Shown piece after piece: positions 42,836 to 50,764 of a stretch of 64,000 bases of DNA (the stretch's first letter is position 1; every line of letters begins with the position of its first letter). Position numbers and translations under genes: made by a program. Location of the stretch: positions 21,140 to 85,139 of the forward strand of contig CAUHNW010000014.1 of NCBI GenBank assembly GCA_959607825.1, written 5' to 3'. Below the pieces are notes generated by a model. The model had not been told where the DNA came from. It searched no databases and worked only from the letters and a program-made list of their open reading frames with translations. The stretch is from HGM13006 sp900757695. Its GTDB lineage: Bacteria > Bacillota > Clostridia > Oscillospirales > Oscillospiraceae.

Positions 42836-43834
42836 ATGATCGAGATCAAGCACCTCTATAAGTCCTTTGAAACTTCGGCGGGGACCGTGGAGGCCCTGAA
42901 GGATATCAATCTGACCATCGAGGACGGAGATATCTACGGTATCATTGGCATGTCCGGCGCCGGTAAGAGCACACTGGTGCGCTGCATCAATATGCTGGAG
43001 CGGCCCACAGAGGGCTCCGTCATCATTGGCGGCAAGAACATGGGCATGCTGAAGCCCGGTGAGCTCCGTGAGGCCCGGCGGGATATCACCATGATCTTTC
43101 AGGGATTCAACCTGCTGATGCAGCGGAACTGCCTTCGGAATATCTGCTTTCCGCTGGAGCTGGCAGGCATGAAAAAGGCAGAGGCCAAAAAGAAGGCCAT
43201 GGAGCTGCTGGAGCTGGTAGGTCTTCCGGATAAGGCCAAGAACTACCCGGCACAGCTTTCCGGCGGACAGCAGCAGCGGATCGCCATTGCCCGTGCGCTG
43301 GCCACCAATCCCAAGGTGCTGCTCTGTGACGAGGCAACCTCGGCCCTTGACCCCAGCACCACCCATTCGATTTTGCAGCTGATCCGGGATATCAACCGGA
43401 AGCTGGGGATTACCTGTATCATCATTACCCACCAGATGAGCGTGGTGGAAGAGATCTGTAATCATGTTGCCATTCTGGACGGCGGGCAGGTGGCGGAGGA
43501 GGGGGCCGTTGGCACCGTGTTCTCCAGCCCCAAATCTCAGGCAGCCCGTCGGCTGGTGTTCCCCCAGGGGGAGGACGAGCTGGTGTCCAATCCCGGCACC
43601 GAGGCACGGATCCGGGTGATCTTCAACGGGGCCAAGGCGGCCGGTACGCCGCTGATTGCAACCATGGCCAGCGAAAAGCATATCCTTGTGAATATTCTCT
43701 CTGCCAGCACCCGTTCCATTGAGGATCGGGCCTATGGAAGCATGCTGCTGGGTGTTCCCGGCGGCGAGAACGTGGTGAAGGAGACCATTGCGTATCTTTC
43801 CAGCGTTCCGGATGTCATTGTAGAGGAGGTCTGA
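42836..43834 (+). CDS. metN: Methionine ABC transporter ATP-binding protein
   Basis: ATPase of the MetNIQ importer, 332 aa. Walker A is GMSGAGKST, followed by the Q-loop FQGFNLL, the signature LSGGQQQRIAIARAL and Walker B VLLCDEATSALD, then an H-loop ITHQMSV. The C-terminal NIL domain (about residues 255-332, VIFNGAKAAGTPLIATMA) binds methionine and gives feedback inhibition in known relatives. The ATG at 42836 has AAAGGAGG upstream. Confidence 0.95.
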   Translation: MIEIKHLYKSFETSAGTVEALKDINLTIEDGDIYGIIGMSGAGKSTLVRCINMLERPTEGSVIIGGKNMGMLKPGELREARRDITMIFQGFNLLMQRNCLRNICFPLELAGMKKAEAKKKAMELLELVGLPDKAKNYPAQLSGGQQQRIAIARALATNPKVLLCDEATSALDPSTTHSILQLIRDINRKLGITCIIITHQMSVVEEICNHVAILDGGQVAEEGAVGTVFSSPKSQAARRLVFPQGEDELVSNPGTEARIRVIFNGAKAAGTPLIATMASEKHILVNILSASTRSIEDRAYGSMLLGVPGGENVVKETIAYLSSVPDVIVEEV

Positions 43835-43837
43835 CCG

Positions 43838-44542
43838 ATGTTTGATAATCTGTTTTCTGCGGAATCTGTGCAGCTGGCATGGGAGGTCATTCGGGCAGAG
43901 ATCCCCTTTGCCATCTGGGAGACCTTTTATGTGACGGTGGTTTCTACGGCACTGGCTGTGGTCATTGGACTGCCCTTGGGCGTCCTGCTGGTGGCGGGGG
44001 ATAAAAACGGCGTGCTGCCGCTGCCCCGGTGGCTCATGCAGGTGCTCAATGTGATCATCAATCTGCTGCGTTCGGTTCCGTTCCTGATCTTGATGATCAT
44101 GGTTTTCCCGCTGTCTCGATTGATCGTGGGCACCACGGTGGGTACCGTGGCGACTATTGTACCGCTGGTGGTAGCTGCGTTCCCCTTTGTGGCCCGACTG
44201 GCAGAGACCAGCCTTCGGGAGGTGAGCCCCAATATCATTGAGGCGGCTCAGTCCATGGGTGCATCTCCCTTCCAGATCATCGTAAAAGTGATGATTCCGG
44301 AGAGTGTTCCCTCTCTGATCTCCAATCTGACCACTGCCATTACCACAATCCTTGGCTATTCGGCCATGAGCGGTATCATCGGCGGCGGCGGGCTGGGTAA
44401 GATCGCCATCAACTATGGCTATTATCGGTATAAGTATCTGGTAATGCTGGTGGCGGTGATCCTGCTGATTATTCTGGTGCAGATCTTCCAGACCGTGGGT
44501 ACACGTCTGACGGTAAAGCTGGATCGGCGGCTGAAACGGTAA
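43838..44542 (+). CDS. metI: Methionine ABC transporter permease
   Basis: Permease of the MetNIQ importer, 234 aa with five transmembrane helices. The EAA-like coupling loop REVSPNIIEAAQSMGASPFQIIVKVMIPES is followed by GYSAMSGIIGGGGLGKIAINYGYYRY, a MetI hallmark. The ATG follows GAGGAGG three bases after the metN stop. A strong terminator ends the operon. Confidence 0.95.
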   Translation: MFDNLFSAESVQLAWEVIRAEIPFAIWETFYVTVVSTALAVVIGLPLGVLLVAGDKNGVLPLPRWLMQVLNVIINLLRSVPFLILMIMVFPLSRLIVGTTVGTVATIVPLVVAAFPFVARLAETSLREVSPNIIEAAQSMGASPFQIIVKVMIPESVPSLISNLTTAITTILGYSAMSGIIGGGGLGKIAINYGYYRYKYLVMLVAVILLIILVQIFQTVGTRLTVKLDRRLKR

Positions 44543-44551
44543 GCTCAAATA

Positions 44552-44590
44552 AAAAACAAGGCTGAAGCAGGATGCTTCAGCCTTGTTTTT
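44552..44590. terminator. Bidirectional terminator after metI
   Basis: A perfect 17-bp stem (44552-44568 with 44574-44590) flanked by A- and T-runs, between metI and the convergent beta-helix gene. Confidence 0.9.
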
Positions 44591-44602
44591 GCTAAGATTG
44601 CA

Positions 44603-45949
44603 TTATGCGGTATAGACCAGCTTGCCGCCGGAGGGGAGAGTGACGGATTCACCGGAGCCCTTGACGGTGATGGTGACGCCTGCGGCGGCATCCAGTCCGT
44701 TGCTGCTTCCGATCAGCGTCAGCTGGGAGTCCTTGGTGGCGGTAAAGGTGCTGCCTTCGGTGAGGCGGAACTGGGGATAGCCGGTAACGCCGCCGGTAAG
44801 CGAGGTGTCTACCAGATTCAGGCAGGTCTTCCGTTCAGGATCCTCGCAGAGGAAATCGCCCATGACCTCCATGGACTCCATGCACAGCTGCACGCCGTAG
44901 TCGTCCTCGGCATGGCTGCGGGTCTGATAATAGAAGCTGTCGTCGGTGAGCATGGTCTTGAGGATCACGCCGTTTTCCGCAATGATCCGGCAGTTCTTCA
45001 GGTAGATATCCACATTGGTGGATTTGCACCGGAACATCTCCTCGACGGAGGTGAGATCGGCGTGCTCCATGCGGATGGTGCCGATGTCCTCGAGGTCGTG
45101 CATACCGCCGTGGATCAGGAAGCCGTAGCCCTTGCAGGTTCCCGAAACGTCGTGGAAGCTCACGGAGGAGTTGCCGTCCTGAATACCAAAGATATTGCCC
45201 GAGGACATGGTACAGCGGTTCAGCACCACATGGCAGCCGTTATCGGAGTAGATGCAGTAGCCGTTGCCGCCCATATCGATGGAGGAATCGTTGGCCTCCA
45301 GATAGACATAGCCGCCGGAGGAGTCGGTAGAAAGTGCGGCCCATGCCTCGCCGTAAATCTTGCAGCCGTAGAAATAGCTTTCGGAATTGTCCATAGACAG
45401 ATGCGTGCGGCAGTTGCCGCCAAGACCCAAGGGGGCGGGGGGCTCCATCATGCCGGGGCCGATAACGGGCACATAGCCCTCCGGCAGGGGGCCGCCGTAG
45501 GTGGCAAGCTCTGCATCAAAGACCTTCAGGGTGGCGCCGGTGGTTGCAATGGTGGCGGCACGGGTGGAGCCGTGGGTGACGATGGAGCCGCCACGGATAT
45601 CCACCTTAGCGCCGGATTCTGCCAGAACTCCGGCACCCTTGCAGGTAAAGTCGCTGCATCCGCAGCCGGAAAGGGAAATTTCAGGCTCCAGCATTACGCA
45701 GGTGCCGCCTTCTACCACCACTGCGTTGAGCTCCGGCTTGTCGCTTTCCAGCTTCATGGTCAGAAGATCGCCGGACTCGGTGAGATCGGTGGTATAGTCC
45801 GCAAGGCCGGAACGGGCGGTATTGACTTCACCGCCGGTAAGCCACAGAGCGGCCTGTTCCTGCTCCGCATGGGCGAAGGAGGGACGGTTATTCTTGGCCA
45901 GAGGATTCCGGCCGCAGATGAATTTTGTTTTTTCGTTTAGATTTGCCAT
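44603..45949 (-). CDS. Predicted right-handed beta-helix protein without signal peptide
   Basis: 448 aa. Repeated short strands separated by Gly/Asn turns (VDIRGGSIVTHGSTRAATI, SYFYGCKIYGEAWAALS, YVYLEANDSSIDM, HVVLNRCTMSSGNIFGI, VDIYLKNCRII) indicate a parallel beta-helix, a fold common in surface polysaccharide enzymes. No signal peptide, lipobox, membrane helix or sorting motif is seen, so export is unclear. It is unusually Cys-rich for such a fold. ATG 45949 has AAGGAG upstream. Function unknown. Confidence 0.75.
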   Translation of the reverse strand: MANLNEKTKFICGRNPLAKNNRPSFAHAEQEQAALWLTGGEVNTARSGLADYTTDLTESGDLLTMKLESDKPELNAVVVEGGTCVMLEPEISLSGCGCSDFTCKGAGVLAESGAKVDIRGGSIVTHGSTRAATIATTGATLKVFDAELATYGGPLPEGYVPVIGPGMMEPPAPLGLGGNCRTHLSMDNSESYFYGCKIYGEAWAALSTDSSGGYVYLEANDSSIDMGGNGYCIYSDNGCHVVLNRCTMSSGNIFGIQDGNSSVSFHDVSGTCKGYGFLIHGGMHDLEDIGTIRMEHADLTSVEEMFRCKSTNVDIYLKNCRIIAENGVILKTMLTDDSFYYQTRSHAEDDYGVQLCMESMEVMGDFLCEDPERKTCLNLVDTSLTGGVTGYPQFRLTEGSTFTATKDSQLTLIGSSNGLDAAAGVTITVKGSGESVTLPSGGKLVYTA

Positions 45950-45981
45950 TGGGTATGCTCCTTCCAAGGTTAGCTAATGGT

Positions 45982-46010
45982 ATGGTAGCAGAACATTTTC
46001 TCTACGTCAA
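45982..46010 (-). promoter_or_regulatory. Promoter of beta-helix gene
   Basis: On the minus strand TTGACG (46010-46005), 17-base spacer, TACCAT (45987-45982). Confidence 0.6.
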
Positions 46011-46176
46011 TAGTTCGTGTACAAAATAACAGAAAATGAAAGCCGGAATGGCATTTTGAAGCCGTTCCATTCCGGTTTGTCAACGGTTCGGCGGAAAATG
46101 GAATTGCCCTCTGAAAGGGTATGCTGATAAAATGAAAGCAAATTGTGCTACGATACAAGGAATGGAGGCAATCAGC

Positions 46177-46266
46177 ATGAAACCAATGAAACTGCTTTCT
46201 CTGGGGCTTGCGGCAGCGATGACATTGAGCCTGTGCGGATGTGGGGATGCAGCTTCTATCGCATAA
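46177..46266 (+). pseudogene. Lipoprotein N-terminal remnant
   Basis: 29 codons that encode a complete lipoprotein signal (KPMKLLSLGLAAAMTLSL then lipobox CGC) and stop eight residues later at TAA. A ribosome site (ATGGAGG) precedes it. It reads as the cut-off start of a larger lipoprotein gene whose body is gone; the adjacent 46274-46324 hairpin marks the break. A genuine tiny lipopeptide is possible but less likely. Confidence 0.5.
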
Positions 46267-46273
46267 AAAGATC

Positions 46274-46324
46274 ATCGAGCACACCGAGTGGGAAAAGCAC
46301 AAGCTCCCGCTCGGTGTGCTCGAT
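46274..46324. repeat. 20-bp inverted repeat
   Basis: Arms 46274-46293 and 46305-46324 pair at all 20 positions with one T-G wobble, 11-base loop. Only a weak T-rich stretch follows, so it is a hairpin of uncertain role directly behind the lipoprotein remnant. Confidence 0.7.
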
Positions 46325-46346
46325 TGCTGTTATTCTCGTTGAAAAC

Positions 46347-46375
46347 TTGACCGAAAGGGCTTGGGGCTTTATAAT
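46347..46375 (+). promoter_or_regulatory. Promoter in the decayed interval
   Basis: TTGACC (46347-46352), 17-base spacer, TATAAT (46370-46375). It would start a transcript near 46382 that crosses an 18-bp palindrome and further hairpins before the zinc ribbon gene. Confidence 0.6.
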
Positions 46376-46592
46376 AATATCTGCGCATATTTTCACTGGA
46401 ACGCCGGAGCGCTCCGGCGAATGATGTAAGGATTCTGGACGGATTTATCCAAAATCCTTGCACCCCAACAAAGCCGGTTGACCACGAAAGCCTTGGCTTT
46501 CATGGCGTTTGGCTTTGCTCAGTACGCATTATAATAAACGGAAGAAATAGAATCCGTGGTTCATAGGAACCCGGAATTGGAGGTAATTTACT
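46376..46592 (+). other. Hairpin-rich leader ahead of zinc ribbon gene
   Basis: The last third of the gene-poor stretch 45950-46592. It contains the perfect palindrome CGCCGGAGCGCTCCGGCG (46402-46419), AAGGATT/AATCCTT arms and GAAAGCC/GGCTTTC arms, then a second TATAAT at 46530-46535 that may be the nearer promoter of 46593. No known riboswitch or RNA motif is recognised. The remainder of 45950-46176 shows only the beta-helix promoter. Confidence 0.4.
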
Positions 46593-46853
46593 ATGCTGCT
46601 TACATGCCCGGAATGTCAAAATAAAGTGTCCGATCAGGCGGAAGCCTGCCCCAAGTGCGGCTATCCCGTAAAAAAGATGATGGAGCGGATGCGCATTTTT
46701 GTATTTGATCATGAGACCATGACCGGAAAGACCCCGGCAGACGATGCCGCCATTGAGGTGGCGGAGGACTTTTACGGAGAACTGCTGGCCTCCGGCGATG
46801 GCCGGGTATGGAATTCCGGCGGTCAGGTGGTTGCGGAGTTCCGTTATAAGTAA
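46593..46853 (+). CDS. Small zinc ribbon protein
   Basis: 86 aa. The N-terminal zinc ribbon CPECQNKVSDQAEACPKCG (two CxxC pairs, residues 5-23) is joined to an acidic domain with a DGRVWNSGGQVVAEFRYK end. No function is known. ATG 46593 has TTGGAGG upstream. The next gene begins 9 bases on, so it is co-transcribed with the radical SAM pair. Confidence 0.75.
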   Translation: MLLTCPECQNKVSDQAEACPKCGYPVKKMMERMRIFVFDHETMTGKTPADDAAIEVAEDFYGELLASGDGRVWNSGGQVVAEFRYK

Positions 46854-46862
46854 GGAGAGGCC

Positions 46863-48701
46863 ATGACAGATTTGATCAACCGCATTCTGCCCCGTGTGCA
46901 GAAACCGGCTCGCTATACCGGCGGTGAATACAACGAAATCATCAAGGATAAATCTCAAATGGAGATCCGTCTTGCCTACTGCTTCCCGGATACCTATGAG
47001 ATCGGCATGTCCAATGTGGGCATGCGGATCCTCTATGGGCTCATGAATCAGGTGGAAGGGGTCTGGTGTGAGCGGGTATTTGCGCCCTGGGGGGATATGG
47101 AGGAGGAGATGCGAAAGCATCATCTTCCCCTGTGGGCGCTGGAAAGTCAGGATCCTATGGAGGATTTTGATATGATTGCCTTCTCCATCGGCTATGAAAT
47201 GGCCTATTCCAATGTACTGAACATGCTGGAGCTTGGACATATCCCGCTAAAGGCCAGTGATCGGGGAGACAGCCTCCGGCATATGGTTTTTGCCGGAGGC
47301 ACCAGTGTCTATAACGCCGAGCCCATGGCGGACTTTCTGGACTTCTGTGTGGAGGGCGAAGGGGAGGACGTTAATCTGGAGGTGCTGGAGTGCTACCGCA
47401 GCGCCAAGCGCCGGGGCCTTGATCGCCACAGCTTTCTGCTGGAGGTTTCCAAAATCCCCGGGGTCTATGTACCATCCCTTTATCGGCATACCTATCGTGA
47501 AGACGGCACCATCCGGGAGATCATTCCGCTGGAGGGCGCCCCCAAAACCGTGACCAAACGCATTGTTCAGGACATGGACAAGGCATATTATCCCGTGAAC
47601 CCCATTGTGCCTTCTACCCAGATCATCCATGACCGGACGGTGCTGGAGCTGTTTCGTGGCTGCATCCGTGGCTGCCGCTTCTGTCAGGCAGGGTTCTGCT
47701 ATCGTCCTGTGCGGCCCAAAAGCCCGGAACGTCTCTATGAGCTGGGGGTAAAATCCCTTGAGAATGCCGGCTATAGTGAAATGACCCTTTCCAGCCTCTC
47801 TACCTCAGACTATAAAAAGCTTGGAGAGTTTGCGGATAAAATGCTGGACTACTGCAACCCCAGAGGCATCAGTCTGAGCCTTCCGTCTCTGCGGGCGGAT
47901 AATTTCTCTGTAGAGCTCATGCAGAAGGTGCAGCAGGTGCGGAAAAGCGGCCTGACCTTTGCACCGGAGGCAGGGACACAGCGGCTCCGAGATGCCATCA
48001 ATAAAAATGTCACAGAGGAGGATATCCTGACCTCCTGTGCCACGGCCTTTGCAGGGGGCTGGAATAAGGTAAAGCTCTACTTTATGCTGGGCCTGCCCAC
48101 GGAGACGGACGAGGATGTGCTTGGCATCGCAGACCTTGCCCACAAGGTACTGAAGGTCTGGCAGGAGAATACCCCCAATCCAAAACGGCCGGTGACCATT
48201 ACCATTTCCACCTCGTTTTTCGTGCCGAAAAACGGGACGCCCTTCCAGTGGGAGGCGCAGATCACACCGGAGGACTATCTTCGTCGGTGTGCCCTGCTGA
48301 AAAACCGGATCAAGGGACGGTATTTCCAGTATCACTATCATGAGTCTGAGCTGAGTATGCTGGAGGCGGCGCTGAGCCGGGGAGACCGGAAGCTGTGTCA
48401 GGTGCTGCTGCGGGCCCATGAGCTGGGCTGCAAAATGGACGGCTGGACGGACTACTTTGCACTGGACAAGTGGATGCAGGCCTTTGCGGACTGCGGTATC
48501 GATCCTGCGTGGTATGCCCAGCGGGAACGCAGTGAGGATGAAATTTTCCCATGGGAGACGGTCTCCATCGGAATACCAAAGAAGTTCTTCTGGAAGGAAC
48601 GTCAGGCGGCCTACCGTTCGGAGATCACGCCGGACTGCCGGAAGCAGTGTACCGGCTGTGGCGCCAATCTACTCTATCAGGGAGGCGTCTGCGATGAATA
48701 G
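46863..48701 (+). CDS. TIGR03960 family B12-binding-like radical SAM protein
   Basis: 612 aa. The N-terminal cobalamin-binding-like domain (residues 1-240: LAYCFPDTYEIGMSNVGMRIL, MIAFSIGYEMAYSNVLNML, VFAGGTSVYNAEPMA) precedes a radical SAM core with CIRGCRFCQAGFCYRP (CxxxCxxC). SLSLPSLRADNFS and TFAPEAGTQRLRD follow. The Cys-rich tail is CRKQCTGCG-like. This gene and its partner downstream are a conserved clostridial pair of unknown product, usually near rRNA/ribosome genes. It overlaps the partner by eight bases. Confidence 0.9.
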   Translation: MTDLINRILPRVQKPARYTGGEYNEIIKDKSQMEIRLAYCFPDTYEIGMSNVGMRILYGLMNQVEGVWCERVFAPWGDMEEEMRKHHLPLWALESQDPMEDFDMIAFSIGYEMAYSNVLNMLELGHIPLKASDRGDSLRHMVFAGGTSVYNAEPMADFLDFCVEGEGEDVNLEVLECYRSAKRRGLDRHSFLLEVSKIPGVYVPSLYRHTYREDGTIREIIPLEGAPKTVTKRIVQDMDKAYYPVNPIVPSTQIIHDRTVLELFRGCIRGCRFCQAGFCYRPVRPKSPERLYELGVKSLENAGYSEMTLSSLSTSDYKKLGEFADKMLDYCNPRGISLSLPSLRADNFSVELMQKVQQVRKSGLTFAPEAGTQRLRDAINKNVTEEDILTSCATAFAGGWNKVKLYFMLGLPTETDEDVLGIADLAHKVLKVWQENTPNPKRPVTITISTSFFVPKNGTPFQWEAQITPEDYLRRCALLKNRIKGRYFQYHYHESELSMLEAALSRGDRKLCQVLLRAHELGCKMDGWTDYFALDKWMQAFADCGIDPAWYAQRERSEDEIFPWETVSIGIPKKFFWKERQAAYRSEITPDCRKQCTGCGANLLYQGGVCDE

Positions 48702-49353
48702 ACTTCTGTTTGAAAAGACCGGGAAGGCCATTTACATTTCCCATCTGGATACCATGGCCATGTTTCCGAGAGTATTTCTCCGGGCCGGTCTCCATGTAAA
48801 GTTTACGCAGGGCATGAATCCCCATGCCTATGTCTCCATCGCCATGCCCCTGAGTGTGGGGACCAGCAGTCAATGTGAGATTCTGGATTTTACGCTGGAA
48901 GAGGAGAATGTGCCGCTGGAGTCTCTGCCGGAGCGATTAAATCCCTATTTCCCTGCGGGGATCCGGGTGCTTTCGGCCTATGACAGCCCCAGAAAGATCA
49001 AGGAGCTCCGGTATCTCCAGTGCAACGTCCGGTTGGAATATGACGGTGGAGCAGGGGACGAGATAAAGGATTCGCTCAGTCTGCTGTTCCGCCGGGATAC
49101 GCTTCTGGTGGAAAAGAAAAGCAAGAAGGGCATGGTGGAGACGGATATCAAGCCCATGATCTCCACCATGGGAGTCAGCCGGATCTCCCCGCAGGAGCTG
49201 GAGCTTCAGGGGATTATCTGCGCCCAGAATCCGGCGCTGAACCCGCAGCTGCTGATCAATGCCATTGGCAGATATCTCCCGGAATGCATGCCGGATTTCT
49301 GGTGGGCAAAGCGCATGGAGGTCTATGACGAAGAGGGGAGAATATTCCGCTGA
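48694..49353 (+). CDS. TIGR03936 family (DUF2344) radical SAM-associated protein
   Basis: 219 aa partner of the preceding gene; in some genomes the two are fused. Typical are FEKTGKAIYISHLDTMAMFPRVFLRAGL, the FTQGMNPHAYVSIAMPLSVGTSS stretch and the SELMD-like EILDFTLEE. The reaction is unknown. ATG 48694 lies inside the end of the upstream gene, after GGGAGGCG. Confidence 0.9.
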   Translation: MNRLLFEKTGKAIYISHLDTMAMFPRVFLRAGLHVKFTQGMNPHAYVSIAMPLSVGTSSQCEILDFTLEEENVPLESLPERLNPYFPAGIRVLSAYDSPRKIKELRYLQCNVRLEYDGGAGDEIKDSLSLLFRRDTLLVEKKSKKGMVETDIKPMISTMGVSRISPQELELQGIICAQNPALNPQLLINAIGRYLPECMPDFWWAKRMEVYDEEGRIFR

Positions 49354-49406
49354 GTTGGACGGAATATAAAAAGAAAAGAAAAACGCGAAAAACTTAAAAA
49401 TTGTGC

Positions 49407-49435
49407 TTGACAATCCCGGATTCCTGTAGTATTAT
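49407..49435 (+). promoter_or_regulatory. tRNA-Pro promoter
   Basis: TTGACA (49407-49412), 17-base spacer, TATTAT (49430-49435), 31 bases before the tRNA. Confidence 0.75.
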
Positions 49436-49465
49436 ATTGGAGCGCTCAGGAGAGCGGAACAAAAT

Positions 49466-49542
49466 CCGGGTGTGGCGAAGTTTGGTATCGCGCTTGAATG
49501 GGGTTCAAGAGGCCCCGAGTTCGAATCTCGGCACTCGGACCA
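49466..49542 (+). tRNA. tRNA-Pro (anticodon GGG)
   Basis: A full cloverleaf: acceptor CCGGGTG/CACTCGG, D arm GCGA/TCGC with GG in the loop, anticodon stem CTTGA/TCAAG with loop ATGGGGT (anticodon GGG at 49500-49502), T arm CCGAG/CTCGG with TTCGAAT, discriminator A and encoded CCA. It has its own promoter and terminator. Confidence 0.95.
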
Positions 49543-49578
49543 CATCACCGCAGGCAGTAGCTTGCGGTGATGTTTTTT
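49543..49578 (+). terminator. tRNA-Pro terminator
   Basis: A 10-bp stem (49543-49552 with 49563-49572) and TTTTTT, starting right after CCA. Confidence 0.9.
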
Positions 49579-49614
49579 ATGCAATATGAGCTGAATAAGA
49601 AAGCCGCCGGGTTT

Positions 49615-49674
49615 GCGTCGTGCACCTGCTCCATTAGGCCTTAGAAGGAGCAGTGGCAGGACGCCTTTATTTTT
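49615..49674 (+). terminator. Long hairpin upstream of FMN-binding gene
   Basis: Arms 49615-49632 and 49647-49664 pair at 15 of 18 positions, followed by TTTATTTTT and then the ribosome site of the next gene. It looks like a second terminator or an attenuator. Confidence 0.6.
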
Positions 49675-49689
49675 ATTGAGGTGATATGG

Positions 49690-50184
49690 ATGTTTCCTGA
49701 TATGAGAAGAAAAAAGCAGCAGCTGGGGCAGGAGGAGACCGAGCAGATTCTGCTGCGGGGAACCTCCGGTGTGCTCAGCGTCTATGGGCCGGAGGGATAT
49801 CCCTATGGTGTGCCGCTGAGCTACGTCTACCGGAATGGGAAGCTGTATTTTCACTGTGCGAAAAAGGGCACAAAGCTCAGCCGCATTGAAAAAAACGCCA
49901 AGGCATCCTTTACGGTCATTGATCTTGACCATGTGGTGCCGGAGGAGTACACCAGCTACTTCCGCAGTGTAATGGCCTTTGGAACCGTTCGGATTTTGGA
50001 GGAAGATGCGGAAAAGTGGAGTGCCATGGAGGCGCTGGGCAGAAAATACTATCCCGGGGACACGCAGGAAGGTCTGGAGCAGGCGATCCGCCGGGAATGG
50101 GAGCCGCTGGTGGTGCTGGAGATGGAGATCACCCACATGACCGGCAAGGAGGCCATTGAGCTGGTAAGAAATAAACAGAAGTGA
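49690..50184 (+). CDS. Pyridoxamine 5'-phosphate oxidase-like flavin-binding protein (NimA type)
   Basis: 164 aa split-barrel FMN-binding protein. It resembles the NimA-like group often labelled nitroimidazole resistance: TEQILLRGTSGVLSVYG, GYPYGVPLSYVYRNGKLYFHCAKKGTK and KASFTVID, then YYPG near the C-terminus. The physiological substrate is unknown. ATG 49690 lies 7 bases after GAGGTGA; a GTG at 49681 is the alternative. Monocistronic with a terminator. Confidence 0.85.
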   Translation: MFPDMRRKKQQLGQEETEQILLRGTSGVLSVYGPEGYPYGVPLSYVYRNGKLYFHCAKKGTKLSRIEKNAKASFTVIDLDHVVPEEYTSYFRSVMAFGTVRILEEDAEKWSAMEALGRKYYPGDTQEGLEQAIRREWEPLVVLEMEITHMTGKEAIELVRNKQK

Positions 50185-50190
50185 CACAGA

Positions 50191-50228
50191 ACCGTCTCTG
50201 TCCGTGATTGGACAGGGGCGGTTTTTTG
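50191..50228 (+). terminator. Terminator after FMN-binding gene
   Basis: A 13-bp stem (50191-50203 with 50210-50222, two G-U pairs) and a T-run. Confidence 0.88.
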
Positions 50229-50359
50229 TGGGAACAATGCAGATGTTCAATATGACGCCCGGCTGATGTCCCAAGTGATGTATAAATGGAAGCCTACCTG
50301 TCAACAATAAGGTCGTACAGCGAATGCTGTGAATTTCAGAATTGACGGAGTGAACTTCC

Positions 50360-50713
50360 ATGGACAGCAGTGTAAAACGAGGAGATATCTTCTATGCAGA
50401 CCTGAGCCCCGTGGTGGGCAGTGAGCAGGGCGGCTGCAGGCCGGTGCTGATCGTGCAGAATAATATGGGAAACCGGCACAGCCCCACCGTGATCGCAGCA
50501 GCCATTACATCACAGATGAATAAAGCGCGTCTTCCGACCCACATCGAGCTGGTGGGCCCCACGGTTGGACTCACCAAAAATTCGGTGGTTTTGCTGGAGC
50601 AGGTGCGCACCATTGATAAAAAGCGCCTGCGGGAGCATATGGGGCATCTGGACGAGGATATGATGAACAAGGTGGACGATGCCATTGCGGTGAGCTTTGG
50701 TCTCCACGGATAA
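50360..50713 (+). CDS. MazF/PemK-family endoribonuclease toxin, no antitoxin seen
   Basis: mRNA interferase, 117 aa, close to the clostridial/Bacillus MazF (EndoA) type. It has VKRGDIFYADLSPVVGSEQGGCRPVLIVQNN, then VIAAAITSQ, LPTHIEL and NSVVLLEQVRTIDKKRL. The catalytic Arg (GCRPV) and Ser/Thr (AAITS) positions are present. No MazE-like ORF lies in the 175 bases upstream or directly downstream. GGAG precedes the ATG. It may be a solitary MazF with a distant antitoxin. Confidence 0.93.
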   Translation: MDSSVKRGDIFYADLSPVVGSEQGGCRPVLIVQNNMGNRHSPTVIAAAITSQMNKARLPTHIELVGPTVGLTKNSVVLLEQVRTIDKKRLREHMGHLDEDMMNKVDDAIAVSFGLHG

Positions 50714-50729
50714 CAGGAAAAATGACGGT

Positions 50730-50759
50730 CACCTCTGCATAGATTTCTATGCGGAGGTG
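50730..50759 (+). promoter_or_regulatory. Hairpin that sequesters a ribosome-binding site
   Basis: A 13-bp stem (50730-50742 with 50747-50759, one G-U, 4-base loop) in which the 3' arm contains GGAGGTG, the Shine-Dalgarno of the gene starting at 50765, and the 5' arm contains CACCTC. There is no T-run, so it suggests translational control more than termination. Confidence 0.6.
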
Positions 50760-50764
50760 ATGCT

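Noticed and set aside
50228..50359. A mazE antitoxin gene
   Set aside because: Only a nine-codon ORF is present; nothing of antitoxin size with a ribosome site.
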